DNA from: Salivita marina
Lineage (GTDB): Bacteria; Pseudomonadota; Gammaproteobacteria; Pseudomonadales; Azotimanducaceae
Direction: 5' to 3'
DNA: 64,000 nucleotides
Assembly: GCA_038144425.1 (NCBI GenBank)
Contig: JAYQNS010000002.1
Coordinates: 1 to 64,000, forward strand
The translations under genes were made by a program, and so were the position numbers. This document shows positions 1-8,934 of this stretch, piece by piece (the first letter of the stretch is position 1; every line of letters begins with the position of its first letter). A model generated the notes under the pieces. That model was given only the letters and a program-made list of their open reading frames with translations, made no database searches and was not told where the DNA came from.

Positions 1-1
1 A

Positions 2-529
2 CAGTGTGCCATCGCCGAAGCCGCGGGTTTAGAGGCCATGGCGGTGGACGTGGAAGGTTACGCCGTCGGACGGGCCCTAGGAGAGGCTCGAGCGAAGTGC
101 GGGGGGGAAGAAAGGGTCACGGCCGCTTTCCTTCTGGGGTCCCGGACCTTGCAGCTTTTTGTCTATCGCGGGGCGCGGCTTCTCTATGCGCACAGTGGCG
201 CCGTGGGCATCGGCGAGGAAGCGACTCTTTCCGAAACCGCCCTCGCGGCCTATCGAGAGGCGGGCCCGGCGCAAGCGGAACGCGCCCTGGCGAGTCTCTA
301 CGGCGCTCAACCAACGCTGGTGATTGATGAAGTGGCAGTGGCGGGCGCAGGCGCTGCCCTGCCTGGGCTGATGGCTGCCTTTGAGGGGCGCCTGGGGCGC
401 CCCTGCTGGATAACGGACCCCTTTTTACGCATGGCTCTGGGGCCCCGCACGGACGCGAGCCTGCTGGCGGCGCAGGCTCCAGCTCTGGTGGTGGCTTGCG
501 GTCTTGCCCTTCATCGGGGCATGGCATGA
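2..529 (+). CDS. pilM: PilM, type IV pilus actin-like inner-membrane platform protein (5' truncated)
   Basis: Only the C-terminal 175 residues are present; the reading frame is open from base 2 and the true start lies before the window. PilM is a cytoplasmic actin-like ATP-binding protein that docks on the N-terminus of PilN and links the pilus motor to the PilNOP alignment complex. The visible part has the family's late segment (AGLEAMAVDVEGYAVGRAL, typical of the VD-E-A region) and a Gly-rich segment (VAGAGAALPGL) as in the actin-fold phosphate loop. The TGA stop overlaps the pilN start codon in an ATGA arrangement. Identification rests mainly on being directly before pilNOPQ. Confidence 0.88.
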   Translation, partial: QCAIAEAAGLEAMAVDVEGYAVGRALGEARAKCGGEERVTAAFLLGSRTLQLFVYRGARLLYAHSGAVGIGEEATLSETALAAYREAGPAQAERALASLYGAQPTLVIDEVAVAGAGAALPGLMAAFEGRLGRPCWITDPFLRMALGPRTDASLLAAQAPALVVACGLALHRGMA

Positions 530-1128
530 ATCACATCAACCTATTGCCTTGGCGTGAGGCGGCGCGCGAGGCGCAGAAGCAGCGTTTTCGTAATGCTCTT
601 CTCGGGACTTTTCTAGGAGCGCTGCTCTGCGTGCTCGCGCTGCGCCTCGGGCTTGGGGTTCAGTTGGATGCGCAGGCAGCGCGGAATGCCCGCCTTGCGA
701 CGGAACAGGCGCGTATCGAAGAAGCGGTGCGAATCCTTGCGGCGCTCCGGGCTGAGCAAGCGACCTTGCTAGATCGGCTGGCGGTGATCGAGGCCCTTCA
801 GCGCGATCGTCCCAAGACCCCGCTCATGCTCGACGCCCTGGCTCGGCTTCAGGTGCCCGGGGCACATTTCCAGAACCTTATCTATCAGGGGAATCGGCTT
901 GCCCTAACGGGCATCGCCGAGCGCAAGGAGGCGGTTTCGGCACTCATGCGGCGCCTAAAGGCGTCTCCCTGGTTTGACGACCTGGTGTTAAAGGGACTGG
1001 TGGAGGCCCCTGATTCTGGTCCTCGAGCAGCGCGTTTTGAGCTCACTCTCACCCATGTACTGCCCCCCCATCCCTGGCCACACCCTGTGTCCCCGAGGCA
1101 GGCGCCCACCCCGGCGGAGGCACGCTAG
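526..1128 (+). CDS. pilN: PilN, type IV pilus inner-membrane alignment protein
   Basis: 200 residues. The start at 526 (ATGA overlap with the pilM stop) is preferred to an in-frame upstream codon at 496 because it gives the conserved PilN N-terminus, with the PilM-docking motif INLLPWR at residues 4-10. One membrane segment follows at about residues 24-44, then a coiled-coil region and a periplasmic ferredoxin-like domain. PilN pairs with PilO to connect the cytoplasmic PilM ring with PilP and the PilQ secretin. Two bases separate it from pilO, so the genes are presumably co-translated. Confidence 0.92.
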   Translation: MNHINLLPWREAAREAQKQRFRNALLGTFLGALLCVLALRLGLGVQLDAQAARNARLATEQARIEEAVRILAALRAEQATLLDRLAVIEALQRDRPKTPLMLDALARLQVPGAHFQNLIYQGNRLALTGIAERKEAVSALMRRLKASPWFDDLVLKGLVEAPDSGPRAARFELTLTHVLPPHPWPHPVSPRQAPTPAEAR

Positions 1129-1130
1129 CC

Positions 1131-1745
1131 ATGGGCTTTCGTGATCAGCTTCATGCCCTCAGGGAGATCGACGTCGCCGAGCTCGATCTTTCCGAGTGCG
1201 GGCTATGGCCAGCCTCCGCCCGCTGGGCCCTTGGAAGTTTTGTGTTTGTCTTGACGTTCCTCGGGGGCTACGCCCTGTTCCTCGTCCAAGCGCGAGAATC
1301 CCTTGTTCAGCTTGAACGGAAGGAGCATGAGCTGCGGGAGGCCATTAAGACGGGGGCGCCCTGCGCGGCTGCTGTCCCCCTGCTTCGAGCACAGCATGAG
1401 GAAATGGCCGAGCGCTTTGAGCGGCTTGTCCGTCGGCTGCCCTCGGAAACGGAAGTCCCGGCCCTGCTTGCCGACCTTAGCCGCGTGGGCACGGAGAATG
1501 GTCTGCGTGTTCGCGCTATCGATCTCAAGCCCGCCCGCCGGGAATCCTATTACGACGTGCTGCCTTTTGAGATCCGTCTCGATGGGGGTTATCACGACCT
1601 GGCCCGCTTTCTAAGTGAGATCTCCAGCCTTTCGCGCCCCGTCACGCTTCACGATTTCAGCCTGCGACGAGGGGGCTCGGAGGACGTGCTCCTGCTCCAG
1701 CTAGAAGCGCGTACCTACCGCTACCGCGGAGGGAGCGAATCATGA
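1131..1745 (+). CDS. pilO: PilO, type IV pilus inner-membrane alignment protein
   Basis: 204 residues with a short cytoplasmic tail, one membrane segment at about residues 29-50, a charged coiled coil to about residue 95, and a periplasmic domain. This is the standard PilO layout. PilO heterodimerises with PilN and positions PilP under the secretin. The stop overlaps the pilP start (ATGA). Named from architecture and its place between pilN and pilP; PilO sequences are poorly conserved. Confidence 0.92.
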   Translation: MGFRDQLHALREIDVAELDLSECGLWPASARWALGSFVFVLTFLGGYALFLVQARESLVQLERKEHELREAIKTGAPCAAAVPLLRAQHEEMAERFERLVRRLPSETEVPALLADLSRVGTENGLRVRAIDLKPARRESYYDVLPFEIRLDGGYHDLARFLSEISSLSRPVTLHDFSLRRGGSEDVLLLQLEARTYRYRGGSES

Positions 1746-2266
1746 GTCGAGTGGCAGCGGCCTTAGCAGCCCTGATGTTTTCGGGTTGCGGCACCTCGCA
1801 GCGAGCCGAGGACCTCGATCGTTTTCTGGCTCGGATAGCGGCCATGCCAGCGCCTGCGCTGGCCCCGGTGCCCATGCCGGCATCCGACGAGCCCTTCGTT
1901 TACAGCGCCTTTCAGCTTCCTTCTCCCTTCGCTCCGGAGCGTGCGCGCCTGGCCTCGGGGAAGAAGGAGAGGCCGCCTTCGGAGCCCGATCTCTCACGCC
2001 CACAAGCCTACCTGGAGAACTTCTCCCTCTCGGAGCTTCGCTACCTGGGGCAGTGGGAAAGCGCGGCCGGGCGGGAGGCGTTGGTTCGAGATGGCAAGGG
2101 GCGGGTGCACCGGGTGCCCCTAGGGGCCTTTTTGGGCCCAGACCATGGGCAGTTAATGGAGGTGGGATCTCGCGCTTTGCGGCTCCGGGAAGTGACCCCC
2201 GATGGGCTGGGGGGGTGGCAATATCGGGAAGCGAGCCTCTGGCTCGAGGCAGGAGACGACCGGTGA
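1742..2266 (+). CDS. pilP: PilP, type IV pilus lipoprotein
   Basis: 174 residues. It begins with a lipoprotein signal whose lipobox LMFSGC puts the lipidated Cys at residue 16. A Pro-rich linker follows, then the conserved segment PQAYLENFSLSELRYLG and a small beta-domain (VRDGKGRVHRVPLGAFLGPDHG), both typical of PilP. PilP joins the inner-membrane PilNO heterodimer to the periplasmic N-domains of PilQ. The TGA stop overlaps a GTG start of pilQ. Confidence 0.93.
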   Translation: MSRVAAALAALMFSGCGTSQRAEDLDRFLARIAAMPAPALAPVPMPASDEPFVYSAFQLPSPFAPERARLASGKKERPPSEPDLSRPQAYLENFSLSELRYLGQWESAAGREALVRDGKGRVHRVPLGAFLGPDHGQLMEVGSRALRLREVTPDGLGGWQYREASLWLEAGDDR

Positions 2267-4242
2267 AGGGCAGGGGGGTTATTCAGGTATGGTCCTTTTC
2301 CCTTGGCTTGCTGCTGCCTAGCGTGAGCCCTGCGGGGGTGCTCGAGTCCGTGGCGGTGGAGGCGGCCTCCCCGGGCGCCGTCAGCCTGGGCTTCCACTTC
2401 TCTGAAGCGGCGCCCGAACCTCGGATCTTTGAGCTCGCGGAGCCTCCGCGCTTCGTCGTTGATTTTCCGGATACCTCCCTCGGGCAGGCAGCCCTTTCGA
2501 CCACCGCGGCTGCCGGCCTTCTCGGCGCCCTGATTGGCGCTGAAGATGGCTCCCGGTCCCGCTTTGTACTGACCGTGAGCGCGCCGGCGGAGCTCCTGAC
2601 CACCCGGGTCAAGCGCGCCCTGACGCTGACTCTGCGGCGCGTTGGAAGCGCTTCGCCGCCATCGGAGGAGGCGTCCATGGTGGAAGCGGTTAATTTCTCC
2701 GCGACCCCCGATGGGGTAGGAGAGCTACGAATCCGGCTATCTAAGCCCGTCGTGGTGCCTGCAATCACAGAGAACGCCGAAGGACTCGAGCTTCGCTTCC
2801 CGGGCGTGCAGGTCCCCCCGAAGTTCCTAGGGCGCTCCGAGGTTCCCCCGGGTACGCCCCTGGGCGCCTATAGCCTCGAGGCGGCGGGCGGCGAGACCGT
2901 GCTCTTCGTCAGCACTCGGGAACCCCTTGCCTACGCGTTGAGCAAGGATGGCCCTGTCCTCACCTTGAGCCTTCGGGGGCGGGGAGAGCACGCGGTCCCG
3001 CGTTATGTGGGGCAACGCCTGTCCCTGACTTTTCAGGATGTGGAAGTCCGAGCGGTGCTCCAGCTCCTAGCGGACTTTGCCGGTCTAAATCTGCTAGCAA
3101 GCAACGCCGTGGGAGGCTCGCTAACCCTCAACTTGCGTGACGTCCCCTGGGATCAGGCACTGGATTTGGTCCTTCGCGCCCAGGGGCTCGGCAAACGATT
3201 GGAGGGCAATGTTTTGCTCGTCGCACCAGTGGAGGCGCTCGCGGCTCAGGAGCAGGCGGCCATGGCGGCCCGCACGCGCCGGGAAGGGCTCGCGCCCCTG
3301 GAAACTGCTTTCCTTCAGGTTCGCTATGCCCGGGCAGCTGATCTCGTGGCCCTATTTGAGGCTGGCGCCGGAGCGGGAAACGGGGCGAGCCTCGTATCCG
3401 AACGGGGCTCGGTGCTGGTGGATGAGCGGACCAACGCCATTATCGTGTCCGAAACGGCTTCGCGCTTGGCGAGCCTTAAAACCTTGCTCGATCAGCTCGA
3501 CGTCCCCGTGCGCCAGGTGCTCATCGAAGCGCGTATCGTCACCGCCAACACTAACTTCACAAACGAATTGGGCATTCGCTGGGGCGGATCCCTCGCCCTG
3601 GAGCGGGACGGCAAGGTTCTTCGTATTGATGGCTCTGCCGATGGCGCGGGGGGCGCCGTGACTCTGCCTCTAAATAGTCCCACCACGGCCTTCACCCTGG
3701 CGCTGTCGGGAAACAACCATTTGCTGGATCTTGAGTTGGCAGCGCTGGCTTCGGAAGGAGAGGCGGAAGTGGTGGCCCGGCCCAAGGTGCTGACGGCGGA
3801 TAAGCAAAAGGCGACCGTTGCCTCGGGCGTGGAGATTCCCTACCAGCAGGCTGCGTCCAGTGGTGCTACGGCGGTGCAATTTAAGGAGGCGGCTTTGTCC
3901 TTAAGCGTCACTCCGCAGATCACCCCCGACGACCGGATCATTATGGCGCTTCAGGTGAATCAGGACACGGTGGGTGAGGTGTTCAACGGGATTCCAAGCA
4001 TCAACACCAACCAAATCGAGACCCAGGTGCTGGTGAACAATGGCGAAACCCTGGTGTTAGGCGGCATATTCCAAACTACGCGGCAACGCACAGAGGATCA
4101 GACGCCGCTCCTTGGGGACGTGCCCTTGCTTGGCCGTTTATTCCAACGGCGGCAGAGTGCCGACCGGAAGCAGGAGCTTCTGATTTTCATCACGCCGCGC
4201 ATTGTGGATGGTGAGGGAGGCGAGGAATCCGATGCACGGTAG
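2263..4242 (+). CDS. pilQ: PilQ, type IV pilus outer-membrane secretin
   Basis: 659 residues from the GTG at 2263, which overlaps the pilP stop (GTGA). The longer open frame back to 1786 lies inside pilP and is not used. Order of domains: signal sequence, AMIN beta-domain (about residues 25-125), a second AMIN-like segment (about 145-205), secretin N0/STN domain (from RLSLTFQDVEVRAVLQLL), N1 domain, and a C-terminal secretin barrel with the late signature PLLGDVPLLGRLFQ. PilQ forms the gated outer-membrane channel through which the pilus emerges. It is the last gene of the pil operon; a 123-base gap precedes aroK. Confidence 0.95.
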   Translation: MKGRGVIQVWSFSLGLLLPSVSPAGVLESVAVEAASPGAVSLGFHFSEAAPEPRIFELAEPPRFVVDFPDTSLGQAALSTTAAAGLLGALIGAEDGSRSRFVLTVSAPAELLTTRVKRALTLTLRRVGSASPPSEEASMVEAVNFSATPDGVGELRIRLSKPVVVPAITENAEGLELRFPGVQVPPKFLGRSEVPPGTPLGAYSLEAAGGETVLFVSTREPLAYALSKDGPVLTLSLRGRGEHAVPRYVGQRLSLTFQDVEVRAVLQLLADFAGLNLLASNAVGGSLTLNLRDVPWDQALDLVLRAQGLGKRLEGNVLLVAPVEALAAQEQAAMAARTRREGLAPLETAFLQVRYARAADLVALFEAGAGAGNGASLVSERGSVLVDERTNAIIVSETASRLASLKTLLDQLDVPVRQVLIEARIVTANTNFTNELGIRWGGSLALERDGKVLRIDGSADGAGGAVTLPLNSPTTAFTLALSGNNHLLDLELAALASEGEAEVVARPKVLTADKQKATVASGVEIPYQQAASSGATAVQFKEAALSLSVTPQITPDDRIIMALQVNQDTVGEVFNGIPSINTNQIETQVLVNNGETLVLGGIFQTTRQRTEDQTPLLGDVPLLGRLFQRRQSADRKQELLIFITPRIVDGEGGEESDAR

Positions 4243-4365
4243 GGCAGGACAGCGCGCCTAGCCCTCGCTACACTGGAGGCACACCCGGGGGGGGTGTGTT
4301 CTGGGTAAATTGGTCGCGGCCGCCACGGGCGGGCTGTCGGGCCTTGGGGGGAATGAAGTTAGCCT

Positions 4366-4890
4366 ATGGAAAAGCCACGAAACGTTTTTATTGTGGGCCC
4401 CATGGGGGCCGGCAAGACGACCGTTGGGAAGCTCTTGGCCGATGAACTGGGGTTGGAATTCCTCGATTCCGACAAGGAAATCGAAGATCGCACCGGCGCA
4501 GACATCGGGTGGATTTTTGACGTAGAAGGTGAAACCGGATTCCGAAAGCGGGAAGCGGCCATGATCGACGAGCTCACTGCGCGCTCCGGCGTGCTGGTGG
4601 CCACGGGCGGAGGCGCCGTGCTCCTTGAGGAAAATCGGAAGCGCTTGGTGAGTCGGGGCACGGTGATTTACCTAAATGCCCCCCTGGAGCAACAAATTGA
4701 GCGAACGAGCCGAGACCGCACCCGCCCGCTCCTCCGGGATGGAGAGCCTGGCGACGTGCTCGCTGCGCTACAGGAAGATCGGGGCCCGCTCTATCAGGAG
4801 GTCGCCGACGTCACCTTTACGGCGGATCGTCGCTCAGCGAAGGCCCTGGCTCAGGAAATCGCACGGGCGCTTGAACAGAAAAGCAGCTGA
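4366..4890 (+). CDS. aroK: shikimate kinase
   Basis: 174 residues, full length for AroK/AroL. It phosphorylates shikimate at the 3-hydroxyl with ATP in aromatic amino-acid synthesis. The Walker A loop GPMGAGKTT lies at about residues 11-19, the substrate-binding DSD at about 34-36, GGGAVL at about 83-88, and the lid arginines in RDRTRPLL. It follows pilQ after a gap that holds a CACACCC/GGGTGTG inverted repeat (4280-4298) and a TACACT hexamer (4269-4274) that may be a -10 element. aroB starts three bases after its stop. Confidence 0.95.
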   Translation: MEKPRNVFIVGPMGAGKTTVGKLLADELGLEFLDSDKEIEDRTGADIGWIFDVEGETGFRKREAAMIDELTARSGVLVATGGGAVLLEENRKRLVSRGTVIYLNAPLEQQIERTSRDRTRPLLRDGEPGDVLAALQEDRGPLYQEVADVTFTADRRSAKALAQEIARALEQKSS

Positions 4891-4893
4891 CCT

Positions 4894-6006
4894 ATGAGTG
4901 CCCCCTCTCGAAGGGTCTCCGTGGATCTGGGGGCGCGCAGTTACGAAATCGCGATTGGCGAAGGCCTTCTGGATGAACCCTCCCTGCTCCAGCCTTGGTT
5001 ACGGGGGCGAGAGGTGTGCCTGGTTAGTAACAAGACCCTTGCCCCTCGCTATTTCCCCCGCATCGAGGCGCTGTTGCCGCCAGGCTCCCGGGTCACGCAC
5101 TTCACTATGGGTGACGGTGAGCGGTTCAAGAGCTTTGAAACTCTGACGGCCCTGCTCGACACGCTCCTCGCCGAACGCCACTCCCGAGCGACCACGCTTA
5201 TCGCCATTGGGGGCGGGGTCGTGGGGGACCTCACGGGCTTTGCGGCGGCGATCTATCAACGGGGAGTCGCTTTCATTCAGGTGCCGACAACGCTGCTGGC
5301 GCAGGTGGACTCCTCCATCGGCGGCAAGACAGCGGTCAACCACCCTAGGGGTAAGAACATGATTGGCGCCTTCCATCAGCCTGAGGGTGTGCTGATTGAT
5401 ACGGCTTGCCTAAAGACCCTCCCGGAACGCGAGCTCCAGGCGGGTCTTGCCGAGGTGATCAAGTACGGCGCCATGCACGACGCTGACTTCTTCGCCTGGC
5501 TAGAGGCTCACATGGGGGCGCTCCTAGCCCGAGATGGGGACGCCCTCGGGGAGGCGATCGCTCGGTCCTGCCAGGCAAAGGCCGAAGTGGTTGCGGCAGA
5601 TGAGCGGGAGGGAGGCGCCCGGGCCCTGCTGAATTTGGGTCATACCTTTGGCCACGCCATGGAAACGCACACGGGCTATGGCCCTTGGCTCCACGGGGAA
5701 GCGGTGGGCGCCGGCATGGTCCTGGCCGCAGACCTCTCCGCCCGCCTGGACCTCATGCCCTGGGCGGATGCGGCCCGTATCAAGTCCCTGGTGGCCTCGG
5801 CGGGCTTGCCAGTGACTGGGCCGGAGGGCATGACCCAGGAGGCGTATCTCGACCTCATGGCCCTTGATAAGAAGGTGATCGACGGTCGCCTGCGCCTGGT
5901 ACTGCTCAGTGCTCTCGGCGCGGGTTTGGTCCGGGATGACGTCCCCCTGACCGCCCTTCGGGAAACCCTGGAGCGAGGGCCAGCCCTATGCCAGAGCCCG
6001 ACCTAG
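4894..6006 (+). CDS. aroB: 3-dehydroquinate synthase
   Basis: 370 residues. It converts DAHP to 3-dehydroquinate using NAD and a divalent metal, the second step of the shikimate pathway. Visible hallmarks are GGGVVGDLTGFAAA (NAD-binding Gly loop), QVDSSIGGKTAVN (substrate Lys and Asn), and metal ligands in AEVIKYG, LNLGHTFGHA and LHGEAV. It forms an aroKB operon, and its end overlaps the damX-like gene by 19 bases. Confidence 0.96.
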   Translation: MSAPSRRVSVDLGARSYEIAIGEGLLDEPSLLQPWLRGREVCLVSNKTLAPRYFPRIEALLPPGSRVTHFTMGDGERFKSFETLTALLDTLLAERHSRATTLIAIGGGVVGDLTGFAAAIYQRGVAFIQVPTTLLAQVDSSIGGKTAVNHPRGKNMIGAFHQPEGVLIDTACLKTLPERELQAGLAEVIKYGAMHDADFFAWLEAHMGALLARDGDALGEAIARSCQAKAEVVAADEREGGARALLNLGHTFGHAMETHTGYGPWLHGEAVGAGMVLAADLSARLDLMPWADAARIKSLVASAGLPVTGPEGMTQEAYLDLMALDKKVIDGRLRLVLLSALGAGLVRDDVPLTALRETLERGPALCQSPT

Positions 6007-7415
6007 AGGCTTCCCCCCGGATTCTGCGTGCGGCGGGACTGACGCGAGATCCCTTCGCCGAACTGGGCCTTTGGCCCGATGGAGAGGGGTATCTGGACAG
6101 TGCCCGGAGCCAAATTCTGGCCCAGCTTGGTGCGCCGGAAACCTATGGCGCGCCGGCAGTTTTGCTCCTGGGTCTGCATGGCATGGGCAAGACAGCGCTC
6201 CTGGCCAGCGCCCTGGAGAGCCTGCCCGAAGGGTGGCGCGCCCTCGCCCTGAGCGCAGCCAGCGCTGAAACGGAACCCCAGCTCCTGGCCCAGCTTGCTC
6301 GGTCCCTAGGCTTGGATCTTGATCTTGAGCGACCCATCCCGGTCCTCTGGCGTGAGCTGGAAGACGAGATGGCCGCACGCCTAGAAGTGGGAGAGCGCGT
6401 CCTTTTGACCGTGGACGACGCGGACCTCATGGACGATGACGCGTTGGGGGCCTTCCTGGAACACCTCACCCCCTTCCTCTCGCCGGCTGTTCGCCTTGTG
6501 CTCGCGGGCCCTCCAGCCCTTGAGGAGCACTTTGACGCGACTCTCAGGGAATACGAGCTCGATTTGTCCGTGGAGCTCATGAGCCTAAGCCCCCTGAGCG
6601 AGCCCTCAACCGCTGCCTATGTCTCCCAGCGTTGGGAGGCAGCCTCAGCCGGAGGGAAAGCGAGAAGGGCGCCGGGCTCGGCGGATTTGGCTCGTATTCA
6701 TTTGCTTTCCGGCGGAATCCCGGGGGCGATAAACGAGGCGGCCCGAAGCCTCCTGCTGGCACAGCGCCGGCCCTGGCGGCTCCTGCTTGCGCTCATGGGG
6801 GTGGCAGCACTGCTGGCCTTCTCGTTCACCTTGTGGATCCCCGATCCGAAGCCCGAGCCCGTGCCTCAGGCGCTTGAGGTCGCCGATCGCGAGCCAGAGC
6901 CGGAACCCGAACCCGAGCCCGAACCCGAGCCCAAACCCGAGCCCAAACCCGAGCCCAAACCCGAGCCCAAACCCGAGCCCAAACCCGAGCCCAAACCCGA
7001 GCCCAAACCCGAGCCCAAACCCGAGCCCAAACCCGAGCCCAAACCCGAGCCCGAGCCCGAGCCCGAAGAACCCGAGCCCGAACCCGAACCCGAGAACCCG
7101 AACCCGAGCCCGCCCGAACCCGAGCTAGAGTCGCTGGCTTTCCTGCCGCTGGAGACTCGGGACCCCGCCCACTACGTGCTGCAGCTCCACGTGCTGAGCA
7201 CGGGCGCGCGCGCCCAAGACTGGATCGATCGCCAAAAGGCGTCCGCCGCCTTTAAGTGGCGCCAGCGCAACCGTGGGGGTGTGATCGTGCTTTATGGGGA
7301 CTTCGCTTCTCGAGCGGAAGCGGAGGCTACTGCAGCGCAGCTGAAGGCCGAGGGGCTCGGAGAAGCGTGGATTCGGCGGGTGCGGTCTGTGCTTCCCGAG
7401 CTCACGCCGCCCTAG
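5988..7415 (+). CDS. damX: DamX-like SPOR-domain protein with AAA ATPase domain
   Basis: 475 residues. An N-terminal ExeA/GspA-like ATPase domain carries a P-loop at residues 62-69 (HGMGKTAL) and a Walker B-like LLTVDDADLMDDD. One membrane segment follows at about 261-279, then a periplasmic Pro/Glu/Lys linker (about 299-381), and finally a SPOR domain (about 392-470, beginning HYVLQLHV). SPOR domains bind denuded septal peptidoglycan, so a cell-division role is expected. The position after aroKB matches enterobacterial damX, although dam does not follow here. The rigid (KPEP)n linker probably spans the periplasm. Confidence 0.85.
   Translation: MPEPDLEASPRILRAAGLTRDPFAELGLWPDGEGYLDSARSQILAQLGAPETYGAPAVLLLGLHGMGKTALLASALESLPEGWRALALSAASAETEPQLLAQLARSLGLDLDLERPIPVLWRELEDEMAARLEVGERVLLTVDDADLMDDDALGAFLEHLTPFLSPAVRLVLAGPPALEEHFDATLREYELDLSVELMSLSPLSEPSTAAYVSQRWEAASAGGKARRAPGSADLARIHLLSGGIPGAINEAARSLLLAQRRPWRLLLALMGVAALLAFSFTLWIPDPKPEPVPQALEVADREPEPEPEPEPEPEPKPEPKPEPKPEPKPEPKPEPKPEPKPEPKPEPKPEPKPEPEPEPEEPEPEPEPENPNPSPPEPELESLAFLPLETRDPAHYVLQLHVLSTGARAQDWIDRQKASAAFKWRQRNRGGVIVLYGDFASRAEAEATAAQLKAEGLGEAWIRRVRSVLPELTPP
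6930..7049 (+). repeat. ten perfect tandem copies of a 12-base unit within damX
   Basis: The unit cccaaacccgag is repeated ten times without interruption and encodes (PKPE)n. It is flanked on both sides by imperfect gaacccgag/gagcccgag copies encoding PE dipeptides (about 6888-7130). The identical codons indicate recent expansion by slippage or unequal crossing-over rather than selection on the protein alone, so length variation between strains is likely. Confidence 0.95.
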
Positions 7416-7425
7416 GGGGCGGCGT
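7404..7425. terminator. hairpin between convergent damX and gltD
   Basis: ACGCCGCCC and GGGCGGCGT form a perfect 9-base stem with a 4-base loop. It spans the damX stop codon (7413-7415), and the gltD stop is at 7443-7445. There is no clear T-tract on either side, so it could slow both polymerases or simply mark the convergent junction. Its termination efficiency is uncertain. Confidence 0.45.
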
Positions 7426-7442
7426 ACACCGGCTCGAGGGCC

Positions 7443-8907
7443 CTAGGGGAGGGTGCTTTTCCCCATGAGAAAGCGATCGATTTCTCGCGCCGACTCTCGC
7501 CCTTCATTGATTGCACGCACCACGAGGCTTTGGCCCCGACGGCAGTCGCCCGCGGCGAAGACCCTTTCATGGGCCGTGCGGTACTGGCCATATTCCGCCG
7601 CGAAGTTTGAGCGAGCGTCAAACTCAACGCCCAGCGTCTCTCCCACCGAGGCCTCGGGCCCGAGAAAGCCCATGGACAGCAAAACAAGATCCGCGGGCCA
7701 CACTTTTCTCCGTTCCTGGGACTTCCTCTGGGCGACCGTTAACCCACTGCACCTCGATGGTTTCGAGGGCGGATACATGGCCATTGCCGTTGTCGATGAA
7801 CCGCTTGCCCGAAATGGCGTACACCCGCGGATCGTCGCCGAAGCGCTTCGCCGCTTCCTCGTGGCCATAATCGACTCGGAAAATCCGCGGCCACTCAGGC
7901 CAGGGGTTGCCATCGGCACGACCCTCCGGAGGCTGGGGCATGATTTCGAAGTTGACCAGGGAGGCGCAACCGTGGCGCAGGGACGTGCCGATGCAGTCCG
8001 TTCCCGTATCGCCTCCGCCAATGACGATCACGTGCTTGTTTTTGGCAGAGATATAAGCGCCATCTTCGTGCTTGGAGTCTAGAAGGCTCTTCGTGTTGGC
8101 CGTGAGGAAGTCCATGGCAAAGTGAACGCCCTCGAGTTCCCGTCCCTCGATGGGAAGGTCCCGGGGCCGGGTCGCACCGGTGGTCAGCAGCACGGCATCA
8201 AAGGCGTTGAGGAGTTCCTGGGCATCGGTGGAGCCTTGCTCGCCGTCGCCGACGGCGACGCCGGTGATGAATTCAATGCCCTCGGCGGTCATGAGGTCAA
8301 CACGACGTTGCACCACGTCCTTCCCGAGCTTCATGTTTGGAATGCCGTAGGTTAGAAGACCCCCGACTCGGTCCGCGCGCTCGTAAACCACCACCTGGTG
8401 CCCAACGCTATTGAGCTGCGCCGCAGCGGCGAGGCCCGCGGGGCCCGAGCCCACCACGGCTACGCGCTTCCCGGTTCGCCGGGAGGGGATCTTAGGCGTC
8501 ATCCACCCCTCTTCGAAGCCCCGCTCAATAATTGCGTGTTCGATGTTCTTGATTGTTACCGCAGGATCGGTGATCCCCAGCACGCAGGCCCCTTCGCAGG
8601 GCGCCGGGCAAACCCGTCCCGTAAACTCGGGGAAATTGTTGGTCTTCAGAAGCCGGTCGAGGGCATCGCGCCAGCGGCCCTGGTACACCAGATCATTCCA
8701 TTCGGGGATCAGGTTATAGACCGGGCAACCGTGGGGCTCGGATTGGCAGAAAGGCACCCCACAATCCATGCAGCGAGCGCCTTGCGTAGTCAGTCGCCCC
8801 TCATCCCGCGGGGTGAAGATTTCTTCGTAGTCGAGCATGCGTACCTCGGCCGGGCGATAGGGTGCCGCCTGCCGAGGAAACTCTTGAAAGCCTGTGGGCT
8901 TACCCAT
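7443..8907 (-). CDS. gltD: glutamate synthase small subunit, interrupted by one frameshift
   Basis: GltD passes electrons from NADPH via FAD and Fe-S clusters to the large subunit. The first part (8907 down to about 7704) has the Cys-rich N-terminus (CMDCGVPFCQ and CPAPCEGAC), the FAD loop GSGPAGLAAA and the NAD(P) loop GGGDTGTD. The frame then runs into foreign sequence. The conserved C-terminus (PADLVLLSMGFLGPE, FAAGDCRRGQSLVV) continues in another frame from about 7708 to 7443. Removing one base from the A run (TTTT at 7704-7707 on the given strand) restores EKVWPADL and gives 487 residues, the normal length. AAGGAG precedes the ATG at 8907. It is transcribed after gltB. Confidence 0.93.
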
Positions 8908-8934
8908 GGCCGTGCTCCTTAACTGTCTTTCAAT

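Noticed and set aside
1786..2262. Upstream extension of pilQ
   Set aside because: The extra sequence lies inside pilP in another frame; the GTG at 2263 fits the ATGA/GTGA overlap pattern of the operon and the normal PilQ length.
4280..4298. CACACCC/GGGTGTG inverted repeat after pilQ as a terminator
   Set aside because: The loop is five G and no T-tract follows; aroK may be partly read from the pil transcript. Kept only as a note under aroK.
6888..7130. CRISPR-like repeat array
   Set aside because: The repeats are directly adjacent with no spacers, in frame, and encode a Pro-Glu-Lys linker.
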